A stretch of DNA of 64,000 bases from an uncultured Porphyromonas sp. (GTDB taxonomy: Bacteria > Bacteroidota > Bacteroidia > Bacteroidales > Porphyromonadaceae), in the NCBI GenBank assembly GCA_934364985.1, contig CAKRMU010000001.1, positions 124,001-188,000 on the forward strand, in the 5' to 3' direction. The notes beneath the pieces are model-generated. The model worked only from the letters and a program-made list of their open reading frames with translations. It had not been told where the DNA came from and did no database searches. This document shows, piece by piece, positions 1 to 7,579 of this stretch. Each line of letters starts with the position of its first letter. Position 1 is the stretch's first letter. Position numbers and translations under genes: made by a program.

Positions 1-1
1 T

Positions 2-583
2 GCCGACTACCAGTACTACGCCGATCGCATCACGCCCAACCCTTATGTGGAGGATGGTGTACTGATGAACACCTACTGCAACGAAGAGAGGTATGACTTT
101 CTCTACTTGGGTGCGGGAATCGACTATGATTTTTGCGACAATATGAGCTATGCATACATTATTGGTGGAAGAAGCCACAACTATTTTCCATGGCAAAAGG
201 TACAGACGGCCCCTATTGTGAGCATTGGAGTAGGATGGGACAAAGAGAAGCGGTTGGTAAGTACGGATCTCAGCTGTCAGCAGTACAGCTATACGCCCCA
301 GTCGAGTACTAAGTACTTAACGCCCACGTACGCTCAGATTCAGGTAAATTACAACATCATGCCGGACTTGTATATCGGTGTGGTACTGCAGAACATTACT
401 GAGGTACAGAAGACAGAGACCTACTCAGAGGTGGATACATTCAAGACATACAACCAGGATAGTGCGACTGACCTCACTTTTCACCCCTGGATCCTAGTTC
501 GCTACACGATCCGTAAGCACACCAAAGAGAAGATCCGATTCGGTAACGTTTTGCAGAGTCAAGAGCAAGGAATACAGCTTTGA
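2..583 (+). CDS. Outer-membrane beta-barrel protein, C-terminal part (5' end outside window)
   Basis: The reading frame is open from the first base of the window, so the start lies upstream; about 193 residues are visible. They show alternating aromatic and polar strands typical of a beta-barrel (for example IQVNYNIMPDLYIGVVLQN and HPWILVRYTIRK), ending in a short polar tail. This resembles the C-terminal barrel of Bacteroidetes TonB-dependent or outer-membrane beta-barrel proteins. No plug domain, signal peptide or CarboxypepD-like domain can be judged because the N-terminus is missing. An internal GTG at 47 could be mistaken for the start, but the upstream codons are in frame and read like the same protein. 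The substrate is unknown. Confidence 0.7.
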   Translation, partial: ADYQYYADRITPNPYVEDGVLMNTYCNEERYDFLYLGAGIDYDFCDNMSYAYIIGGRSHNYFPWQKVQTAPIVSIGVGWDKEKRLVSTDLSCQQYSYTPQSSTKYLTPTYAQIQVNYNIMPDLYIGVVLQNITEVQKTETYSEVDTFKTYNQDSATDLTFHPWILVRYTIRKHTKEKIRFGNVLQSQEQGIQL

Positions 584-936
584 TTCACAACGCAACAAGT
601 ACTACATATTTATTACTCCTTAATGAGGAGAGGGCGTTAAGGGGCAGAATCAATGCTGGTGAATTAGTTATCTACTGGATCGCAGTCTTCTTAATTATTT
701 TATTGATAGTTGGTTTCGATGACTTTCTGAAGACTATTGAACCATATTCATTTTTAGCCTGCCATAAAATATTAGATAAAACATTTTGAGTTACTATTGC
801 GATCTATGCATTTGCTTTTTTTTTGCTTAATCTGCTTTTATTTGCTCATAAATGTCTACTATTTGCCCTCAAATGCACGCAAATCGGAGCAATTTAGACC
901 GCAAAAAGCCACCAAAATAGACCTGTTTGTGCCAAT
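584..936. other. Non-coding gap downstream of the barrel gene
   Basis: About 350 bases with no convincing gene. A 69-codon frame (580-789) exists but starts at TTG overlapping the previous stop and has no recognisable family. From about 805 to 885 the DNA repeats the word TTTGC or ATTTGC several times, including a run of nine T. The right edge is the terminator of the tRNA-Asp gene. I see no hairpin that would clearly end the barrel gene. Confidence 0.5.
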
Positions 937-977
937 AAAACAGGTGCTAAAGCGTTGATATTCACACCTTAGCACCT
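937..977 (-). terminator. Terminator of tRNA-Asp
   Basis: Inverted repeat AGGTGCTAA (942-950) and TTAGCACCT (969-977). Read on the minus strand the hairpin is followed by a T-rich stretch (complement of 937-940). It begins only five bases past the tRNA 3' end at 982, so it probably ends the tRNA transcript. Confidence 0.6.
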
Positions 978-981
978 ATTG

Positions 982-1055
982 CGGTATGGACGGGACTCGA
1001 ACCCGCGACCCCCTGCGTGACAGGCAGGTATTCTAACCAGCTGAACTACCACACC
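982..1055 (-). tRNA. tRNA-Asp (GTC)
   Basis: A full cloverleaf is visible on the minus strand. The acceptor stem pairs GGTGTGG with CCATACC, the anticodon stem CCTGC/GCAGG encloses CTGTCAC with anticodon GTC, and the T-arm carries TTCGAGT. Length is 74 nt with no encoded CCA. It stands alone, with its own promoter (1078-1109) and terminator (937-977). Confidence 0.95.
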
Positions 1056-1077
1056 GTTAGTTTTCCTTATTGCTTTG

Positions 1078-1109
1078 CAAAGGTACCAAAGTTTTTTAAT
1101 ACCACAAAA
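1078..1109 (-). promoter_or_regulatory. Bacteroidetes-type promoter of tRNA-Asp
   Basis: On the minus strand, TTTTG (1105-1109) is followed by exactly 19 bases and then TACCTTTG (1078-1085), matching the Bacteroidetes sigma-ABfr consensus TTTG-N19-TAnnTTTG. Transcription would start a few bases past 1078, some 15-20 bases before the mature tRNA end at 1055. Confidence 0.8.
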
Positions 1110-1377
1110 TAATTCTGCGATTTATTTCTCAAGGAGATTAAAACTTCTATCTATATGTTATCATTTCATTAAAGAATGAATACGGCATAGCGTACGTATC
1201 AAATTAATATTGAGAAGTATGACTACCATATCTCAGTGATTACATGGCATTAATAACATTTGCAACTCATGTATTATAACAACGTGATATATACCTTTTC
1301 ATACTTTATAATATAAACGACCAAGTACACCAAACAAAAATTAGCTACGATTTAATACATTGATTAAAAATAATATC

Positions 1378-1385
1378 TATCTTTG
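1378..1385 (+). promoter_or_regulatory. Probable -7 element for the secreted protein gene
   Basis: TATCTTTG matches TAnnTTTG and lies 32 bases before the ATG at 1417. The nearest TTG (1360-1362) leaves only 15 bases of spacing, so the -33 part is weak. The rest of 1110-1377 is AT-rich and shows nothing else I can name. Confidence 0.4.
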
Positions 1386-1416
1386 CTGATAATAATTACA
1401 AATAAAAAGTAAGCAT

Positions 1417-2013
1417 ATGAAGAGATTATTTATTACATTGGCTTTGACTTTGGTCACTGGCATTTGCTTTGCACAAGTCTCAGATGATCACATGAAGTTT
1501 ATGGGTATTTCTATGGGAGAATCCTACTCATCATTTGTAGAAAAGCTACAAGCAAAAGGGTTTGAGCTATATGTTGATGAGGAGAGTGATGCAGAAGAGG
1601 ATGACGATATCGCAATATTATTTGGCGAATTTGCAGGGTATAATAGCATGGTTTATTTACCTAAGACAGACCTCATCACCGGAATAACTATTGTCCCTGT
1701 TTGCACCGATGACGATTGGAGTGAATTAGAAGAGGGTTACTTTGAATTTAAGACAAACTACACGAAGAAATACGGCAAACCATCTGAAGAAGAAGAAACA
1801 TTTAACCAAACTCTTAATGCACAAGACAATGCAGCCAAGATTCTTGCTCTTCAGAGTGGGAATTGTTCTTACGTCTGCGGTTTTTCCACAGATAAAGGTA
1901 ATATCGCTGTGGGCTTAGATTACATTGATGAAGTTGGTTGCGTCCTCTTAATAGTTTATACGGATAAGATAAATAGCGATATTCAAAACGAACGGTATTT
2001 AGACGATCTATAA
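1417..2013 (+). CDS. Small secreted protein of unknown function
   Basis: 198 residues. Residues 1-19 form a classic signal peptide with cleavage likely after Ala19 (CFA-Q). The mature part starts with a segment common to uncharacterised Bacteroidales proteins (KFMGISMGESYSSF). It has a strongly acidic patch around residues 54-64 and three cysteines (Cys123-like positions are not fixed by me) in the C-terminal half that could form a disulfide in the periplasm. No enzyme motif is visible. The ATG at 1417 sits 32 bases after a TATCTTTG element. The gene converges on hydF with only 14 bases between the stops. I do not recognise a named family. Confidence 0.7.
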   Translation: MKRLFITLALTLVTGICFAQVSDDHMKFMGISMGESYSSFVEKLQAKGFELYVDEESDAEEDDDIAILFGEFAGYNSMVYLPKTDLITGITIVPVCTDDDWSELEEGYFEFKTNYTKKYGKPSEEEETFNQTLNAQDNAAKILALQSGNCSYVCGFSTDKGNIAVGLDYIDEVGCVLLIVYTDKINSDIQNERYLDDL

Positions 2014-2027
2014 AAATTATAGGCTAT

Positions 2028-3119
2028 TCAGGGAAGGGCAACCCGATCAAGGATGCCCAAAAGCTGTGCAATAGCGATGCCGTAATTAGTCATCGGAACG
2101 GCTTGTTGAGTAGCTTGATTTTGTCGGTTCAGTAAATGTGTCCTATTAAACATACAAGCACCGCAATGTATGATTAGATCATAGGGAGTCAAGTCATCCG
2201 GGAAATCTTGGCCATTAACGTGGTCTATGAGGAGATTGTTCCCGAGTTTTCTTCTAAGTAGGGAGGGTAGTTTTACCCTCCCTATGTCTTCATTAGTGGG
2301 GATGTGGCTACAAGCTTCTGCTATAAGGATCCGAGCATCTGGCCTAAGTCGAGGGATTACTCTTGCACCGTCAAGTAATTCATTCAAAGAGCCTTTATAA
2401 GCACTCATTAGTACTGAAAACGAGGTCAATGGGACATCAGAAGGACAAATTCTTTCGACCTCAAGAAACACCTGAGAGTCCGTTATGACTAAATTGGGCG
2501 ACTTTTTTAACGAAGAAAAGGCAGACTTTAATTGAGCAGGCTGTACACAGACTATCTCGCACTGTTTGTCAAGTAGTTCTCTAATCACCTGCACTTGAGG
2601 TAAAATTAATCTGCCTTTAGGTGCCGACTTATCTTGAGGCATAACAAGCATCACAAGATCTCCATTCTGTACCAAGTTGCCTGTAATCGACCGCTCATTT
2701 TCAGGCTTATCCGCTATTGTCCTCTGGAGAGTACGAAGCACTATATCAGGCGTAGGATCATATATCGGAGCAAAGATAGCTTGTGGAAATTCTTCTGTAA
2801 GTGATTTTGGGACAGGTTGATTTTTGGGCAAAAGACAAAGAACGATGTCGGCTTTTTTAAGGGCATTTCGGGTAGCTTGCATTCTCTTTGTGCCCAATAC
2901 GCTGTCGTCCCCTACCCCAGGCGTATCCACTAATACAGCGGGTCCTATTGCTGGTAATTCTATTGCCTTATAAACGGCATCGGTAGTCGTTCCTGCCAAA
3001 GACGATACTACCGAACGCTCTTCGCGTATTAGCTGATTAAAGAGTGTTGACTTTCCACTATTCACTGCCCCATATAGGACAATATATAGTCGCTCATTTT
3101 GCAATTTACTTCCACGCAT
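2028..3119 (-). CDS. hydF: [FeFe]-hydrogenase H-cluster maturation GTPase HydF
   Basis: 363 residues. HydF is the scaffold GTPase on which the 2Fe subcluster is built before transfer to apo-hydrogenase. The N-terminal GTPase domain shows the Walker A loop (GAVNSGKST, residues 17-25) and the G3 motif DTPG. The C-terminal domain has the HydF cluster ligand pattern CxH...HCxxC: Cys270/His272, then His318-Cys319 and Cys322. HydF proteins are usually a little longer, around 400 residues. It is the last gene of the minus-strand operon hydrogenase-hydE-hydG-hydF, 24 bases after hydG. Together the three maturases explain how the hydrogenase gets its active site. Confidence 0.95.
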   Translation of the reverse strand: MRGSKLQNERLYIVLYGAVNSGKSTLFNQLIREERSVVSSLAGTTTDAVYKAIELPAIGPAVLVDTPGVGDDSVLGTKRMQATRNALKKADIVLCLLPKNQPVPKSLTEEFPQAIFAPIYDPTPDIVLRTLQRTIADKPENERSITGNLVQNGDLVMLVMPQDKSAPKGRLILPQVQVIRELLDKQCEIVCVQPAQLKSAFSSLKKSPNLVITDSQVFLEVERICPSDVPLTSFSVLMSAYKGSLNELLDGARVIPRLRPDARILIAEACSHIPTNEDIGRVKLPSLLRRKLGNNLLIDHVNGQDFPDDLTPYDLIIHCGACMFNRTHLLNRQNQATQQAVPMTNYGIAIAQLLGILDRVALP

Positions 3120-3143
3120 TACGATAGTGAAATAGACTAATGG

Positions 3144-4562
3144 TTAAAAACGGAAATCCCGCTCTCCATGCTTAATGCTTTCTATTCTCTGCTTAGCTAT
3201 TGCCCGAACTTTCTCGTGGGGAATAGTCATCAGCTCCTCATCGATAACCCTCTCAGCAAGGGTTCTTGTCTCCTCTGACGCATAATCCTCTACGTATTCT
3301 TGGAGTGTCATAAGAGCGTTTGGTCCACAACAATTGGCTATTTGTCCACTTTTACACAGTTGCATAAAGCGATCTCCAGTACGTCCTTCTCTATAGCAAG
3401 CAGTACAGAAACTGGGGATATGACCTTCCTCCAACAACCACCTTACGACCTCATCTAAAGTCCTCGGATCGCTAACTTCAAACTGAGCGGAATCCTTAGC
3501 ATCAGTTGTAGCAGCGTAACCTCCAACTGTCGTCTTTGAGCCACCACTAACCTGCGAGACCCCAATATGAATGGCTTTAGAGCGAACCTTCTCCTTCTCT
3601 CTTGTTGATACAATAATACCAGTATAAGGCACCGCAATACGAATCACTGAAATGATATGTAAAAAGACGTCATCAGGAATCGCATTCGGAAAACTCTCTA
3701 CTTTAATGTCATCAGCAGGACAAATCCTTGGCACACTTATCGTATGTGGACCAACACCGAAACGGGCTTCAAGGTGTTCAGCATGCATTAGCAACCCAAT
3801 AAAGTCGTATAAATAAGTATTAAGCCCAAATAATACTCCGCACCCGACATCGTCAATTCCACCTTGCATGGCCCTATCCATCGCTTCAGTATGATAGCAG
3901 TAATCACTTTTAGGACCAGTGGGATGAAGGGCTTCGTAATTTTGCTTATTATAGGTTTCTTGAAAAAGGATATAAGTGCCGATACCTGCCTGATGTAATA
4001 GAGAGTAATTCTCAATGGTTGTAGCAGCGATATTGACATTCACACGTCTAATGGCTCCATTTTTATGCTTTATAGAGTAAATAGTATTAATTGACTCTAA
4101 AAGATAATCCATGGTATTATACATGGGATGTTCGCCAGTCTCAAGTGCCAAACGCTTATGCCCCATATCCTGAAGGGCAATCACCTCCGCTCTGATCTCA
4201 TCTTGGGTCAATTTATGGCGAGGGATAGTCTTATTTTTGTGATGATAAGGGCAGTAAACACAACCATTTACACAATAATTAGAGAGATAAAGAGGTGCAA
4301 AAAGCACTATCCGCTTACCATAAAATCGGTGTTTGATATCACTCGCAAGACGAGCTGTTTCATGCCGAATCTCTGGATCACTTGCCATTAGTAGCACAGC
4401 TGCATCCCTATGACTTAATCCCTTTGCATAAGCAGCTTTTGAAAGAATCTCTTTTTGTAATGTAATATTATCTTTATTTGTTTGGGCATAGGCAATGCTA
4501 TCAACTATCTCATTATGATTAATAAAGTCCTCTGCCTTACTTGAATGCTTATCGTATGCCAT
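3144..4562 (-). CDS. hydG: [FeFe]-hydrogenase maturase HydG (radical SAM tyrosine lyase)
   Basis: 472 residues. HydG cleaves tyrosine to p-cresol and supplies the CO and cyanide ligands of the H-cluster. The radical SAM motif CX3CX2C is at Cys97, Cys101 and Cys104 (CVNGCVYC). The C-terminal auxiliary cluster motif CX2CX22C is at Cys386, Cys389 and Cys412, which separates HydG from the related thiamine enzyme ThiH. Length is as expected. The gene lies between hydE (29-base gap) and hydF, so all are probably on one message. Confidence 0.96.
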   Translation of the reverse strand: MAYDKHSSKAEDFINHNEIVDSIAYAQTNKDNITLQKEILSKAAYAKGLSHRDAAVLLMASDPEIRHETARLASDIKHRFYGKRIVLFAPLYLSNYCVNGCVYCPYHHKNKTIPRHKLTQDEIRAEVIALQDMGHKRLALETGEHPMYNTMDYLLESINTIYSIKHKNGAIRRVNVNIAATTIENYSLLHQAGIGTYILFQETYNKQNYEALHPTGPKSDYCYHTEAMDRAMQGGIDDVGCGVLFGLNTYLYDFIGLLMHAEHLEARFGVGPHTISVPRICPADDIKVESFPNAIPDDVFLHIISVIRIAVPYTGIIVSTREKEKVRSKAIHIGVSQVSGGSKTTVGGYAATTDAKDSAQFEVSDPRTLDEVVRWLLEEGHIPSFCTACYREGRTGDRFMQLCKSGQIANCCGPNALMTLQEYVEDYASEETRTLAERVIDEELMTIPHEKVRAIAKQRIESIKHGERDFRF

Positions 4563-4591
4563 GTATTATATAAGTTATTATAGATAAATGT

Positions 4592-5593
4592 TTAATATGC
4601 AGAAAATCCATATCTACTTAGCTCGCTACGAAGTAGGCTTAACCCCTCAGCGGCTTCACTACCATAGGAAGCTTTATTATCGTAAAGGGAATATAAAGAG
4701 CGATAATCTGGGGGAGAAAGATTTGGCATTACCACATTCGCACCTGCTTTTATTGCCTTTTCCCTACCTCTATTGGATAATGTCGCGACAGCAGTTGTGG
4801 CAGGAATATTAGCCGTGGGGCATATCAAACGGCAAAGAGCAACCATCCTTAACGTTAAACTAAGATCACCTGGAGGAAAGTTATTAAACGGAGTATCAGC
4901 ATGCGGGAGAAATGGGCCTATTCCGATCATATCTGGCTGAAACTCCTGAATGAAATATAGATCTTCCGCAAGATATCGTAGTTTCTGCCCTGGCGAACCT
5001 ACCATACCCCCTACTCCGGTTTCATAACCAATGCTTTTGAGAGAAGTCAATGCCTTAAGTCTATGATCTAAAGTCTGAGATTTCGGATGAAGATGTCTAT
5101 AATGAGAGGGGTGAATGGTCTCATGACGAAGGAGGTACCTACGAGCACCCGCATCAAACAAATCTTGATATTGCTCGGATGACATTTCACCTAAAGACAA
5201 AGTAATTGTTATCTCAGGATAAGCTCCGTGAATATCCTTGATAAGATCTACAAGTCTACCTTCTCTCCAATACGTATCCTCGCCACCTTGTAGCACAAAA
5301 GTATGAAAGCCAAGCTCAGCACCTACCCTACAAGCATCTAATATCTGTTCTCTTGTAAGGCGATATCTTGTTAGCCTCTCATTCTCACGTCTTATCCCGC
5401 AATAATAGCAATTACATCTACAGTAATTGGATATCTCAATAAGACCTCTTAAGAATATAGTATTCCCGAAATGGTGTTCCCTGATAGACCCGGCTTTAGT
5501 CTCTATCTCATTATTGTCCTGCAAAAGGAGAGAGAGGAACTCGGATACTGAGAGATGCTCCCCGTGGGAGAGTTTAGTCACCAAGGTCGGCAT
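4592..5593 (-). CDS. hydE: [FeFe]-hydrogenase maturase HydE (radical SAM)
   Basis: 333 residues. HydE is the radical SAM enzyme that acts on the HydG-made iron-cysteine complex during H-cluster assembly. The CX3CX2C cluster is at Cys58, Cys62 and Cys65 (CRCNCYYC); note the extra Cys60. The TIM-barrel core includes a GGED motif (LQGGEDTYW), typical of SAM binding in this family. The start overlaps the end of the hydrogenase gene by 20 bases, indicating translational coupling. BioB was considered, but the operon context and the HydE-like core favour HydE. Confidence 0.94.
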   Translation of the reverse strand: MPTLVTKLSHGEHLSVSEFLSLLLQDNNEIETKAGSIREHHFGNTIFLRGLIEISNYCRCNCYYCGIRRENERLTRYRLTREQILDACRVGAELGFHTFVLQGGEDTYWREGRLVDLIKDIHGAYPEITITLSLGEMSSEQYQDLFDAGARRYLLRHETIHPSHYRHLHPKSQTLDHRLKALTSLKSIGYETGVGGMVGSPGQKLRYLAEDLYFIQEFQPDMIGIGPFLPHADTPFNNFPPGDLSLTLRMVALCRLICPTANIPATTAVATLSNRGREKAIKAGANVVMPNLSPPDYRSLYSLYDNKASYGSEAAEGLSLLRSELSRYGFSAY

Positions 5594-7064
5594 AGGTGAG
5601 ATTAATGGTCATCATCTCTCTCTCGAGTTGTTTCTTGCCTGCTGTGATATTGTTATGAGCACTCGGACCATTAACGCACCCACCTGGGCAAGACATTACT
5701 TCGACAAATTGTGCTCCAGCTTTGCCCTTAGTAGCATAGGCTTTGAGCTTTGCCAAGGCTTTTTTATCCAAGTTACAGATCATCTCAGTAGAGATTTTAT
5801 CAACCTTATCTGCCGTCTCTTTTTTACTACGGAGGTAAGACTGTACAGCATACATCACGCCTCCATTCTGTGCGAAACCATGGGCTTCTCGAACTGATTT
5901 CACTTCTGGTTCAAATGGTTCATGAGCTTTAATGTCAATATCCATTCCTACAAATACAGACGCAAGCTCCTCAAACGTCATAACGTAATCAACCTCTTGA
6001 CCCGGACGCCTAACCTCTTTACGCTTAGCGACACAAGGACCGATAAAAACGATCTTAGCATCTGGGTATATTGCCCTCGCCCTTTGTGCCGTGTAATACA
6101 TCGGAGACTTTGAGTCTGAAACGAAGTTGTGAAGCTTAGGGATATGTTTATCAATAGCTTCGTAGAAAGATGGACAACAAGAGGTCGTCATAAAGGTCTG
6201 ACCGCCTTCCAATTTTTCAATAAGCTCAGCCCCCTCGTGGCTAACAGTATCCATTGCACCCTGAGCCACTTCAATAACATCGTGAAAACCTAAGTCTTTG
6301 ATGGCACCATACACTTGTTTGTGTTCAGCATTATACTGAGCTAAGATAGCTGGTGCAACGATCGCAACAACTTGCTCTCCTCTGGCAATAGAATTAAGGA
6401 CATCAAAGACCTGAGATATCTCAAAAATCGCACCAAAAGGGCAAGCATTAATACAAGAACCACAATATATACATTTGCTTTCGTCTATATGTTCAATGCC
6501 CCATTCATTTTTACTAATGGCCTTAACAGGGCACGACTCTTCACAAGGTACAGGAATATAAACAATGGCATGATATGGACAAGCATCATGACACCTTCCG
6601 CAACTAATACATATATCGTGGTCGATTTGCGACTGACCATTTTTCTTAAAACTGATACACTGTTTCGGGCAAGCACTATAGCAAGCTTTACTCACACAGC
6701 CTCTACATAGATTAGAAACCTCATAATTGATTTGCACACAAGAAGTACAAGCTTCGTCCACCACACACAGGAGGTTTTCTTTAAGCTGTTGTTTCCGCTC
6801 CATCACTTGCTTAGCATAGGCTGATAAAGGCATTAGCTCATCAACCTCGTCAGACATATCCAAACCTAAAAGCGGTAACATTTTATATTTGAGTACGGCT
6901 CTCTCTTTATGCCTACAGCATCTAACACGCTCTTTGCCGTACTTTGGAATCATATCAATAGGTACACGATCAATCTGCTCCACTAATTGACCTTGATGCC
7001 ATAGTTGAACCAGCTTCGCTAAAAGCTCGTGACGAATAATCATCACATTATTGGAATACGCCAT
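5574..7064 (-). CDS. [FeFe]-hydrogenase catalytic subunit, probably group B
   Basis: 496 residues, first gene of the operon. The H-cluster domain has all three signatures: L1 TSCCPSF (residues 294-300), L2 IGPCVAKRKE (341-350, Cys344) and L3 MSCPGGC (457-463, Cys459 and Cys463). Upstream are several ferredoxin-type cysteine groups (about residues 106-139, 152-178, 198-208), giving a relay of three or four [4Fe-4S] clusters. The RCCRHKERAV segment near residue 48 and L1 ending in CPSF rather than CPGW fit the group B enzymes of gut Bacteroidetes, as I remember them. No NADH-binding partner is encoded nearby, so ferredoxin is the likely partner. It probably makes H2 during fermentation in the cytoplasm. 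The ATG at 7064 is preceded by an AT-rich leader. Confidence 0.93.
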   Translation of the reverse strand: MAYSNNVMIIRHELLAKLVQLWHQGQLVEQIDRVPIDMIPKYGKERVRCCRHKERAVLKYKMLPLLGLDMSDEVDELMPLSAYAKQVMERKQQLKENLLCVVDEACTSCVQINYEVSNLCRGCVSKACYSACPKQCISFKKNGQSQIDHDICISCGRCHDACPYHAIVYIPVPCEESCPVKAISKNEWGIEHIDESKCIYCGSCINACPFGAIFEISQVFDVLNSIARGEQVVAIVAPAILAQYNAEHKQVYGAIKDLGFHDVIEVAQGAMDTVSHEGAELIEKLEGGQTFMTTSCCPSFYEAIDKHIPKLHNFVSDSKSPMYYTAQRARAIYPDAKIVFIGPCVAKRKEVRRPGQEVDYVMTFEELASVFVGMDIDIKAHEPFEPEVKSVREAHGFAQNGGVMYAVQSYLRSKKETADKVDKISTEMICNLDKKALAKLKAYATKGKAGAQFVEVMSCPGGCVNGPSAHNNITAGKKQLEREMMTINLTYADLGD

Positions 7065-7419
7065 ACGTTATATATATATGTGAGTATAAATAATATACAC
7101 TTGTAAAATGGGTACGTTGATGAATAAGCCATACCCCTTCACTGTGCGGGTCTTAATTATGTCCACAAAATTAATGAAAAAAATCGTAATACCCTATGTT
7201 TGACACTTGATAAAGTCTTTATGAAAGGTCATGAACTTGAAGAAACATTAGGGTCACCTGTGTTACCTATTTAATATTCCAATCATATTGGAGTGGATCA
7301 GTAGCTCTTTTGAAAATGATTTTGGTTACCCTAAACTATCAATATATTAAAATGATATGTAAGTAATTGGTTTTATGCATATTATAATTACATAATAATA
7401 AAAGCAATATTTCTCTAAA

Positions 7420-7482
7420 CTAATTCCCTAAATTCGTCAAGACGAATTTAGGGAATTAGCCACGGCATATATAGGGTATCCA
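7420..7482. repeat. 23-bp palindromic array A (3 units)
   Basis: Units at 7420-7436, 7443-7459 and 7466-7482, each 17 bp and separated by 6-bp linkers (TCAAGA, CCACGG). Units 1 and 2 are exact reverse complements (CTAATTCCCTAAATTCG / CGAATTTAGGGAATTAG), so the pair could fold as a 17-bp stem with a 6-nt loop. It lies between the hydrogenase start and the terminator after the DEAD-box gene. The rest of 7065-7419 is AT-rich; a TAATTTTG on the minus strand at 7166-7173 could be a -7 element for the hydrogenase operon, but no -33 is evident. Confidence 0.85.
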
Positions 7483-7502
7483 TATTTCTTTATTACCTGC
7501 AC

Positions 7503-7538
7503 AAAAAAGAGGGCTATTATTCTCTGATAACAGCCCTC
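7503..7538 (-). terminator. Terminator of the DEAD-box helicase gene
   Basis: GAGGGCT at 7509-7515 pairs with AGCCCTC at 7532-7538 and the stem extends through TTA/TAA with one mismatch. On the minus strand it is followed by six T (complement of 7503-7508). It lies about 40 bases past the helicase stop. Confidence 0.85.
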
Positions 7539-7579
7539 AAAGAAGAATTGTATCAATTGTCAGGAGAGTATGCTAAATA

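Noticed and set aside
580..789. Possible 69-codon gene with a hydrophobic middle
   Set aside because: It starts at TTG overlapping the previous stop, has no family and no regular promoter; composition is that of AT-rich non-coding DNA.
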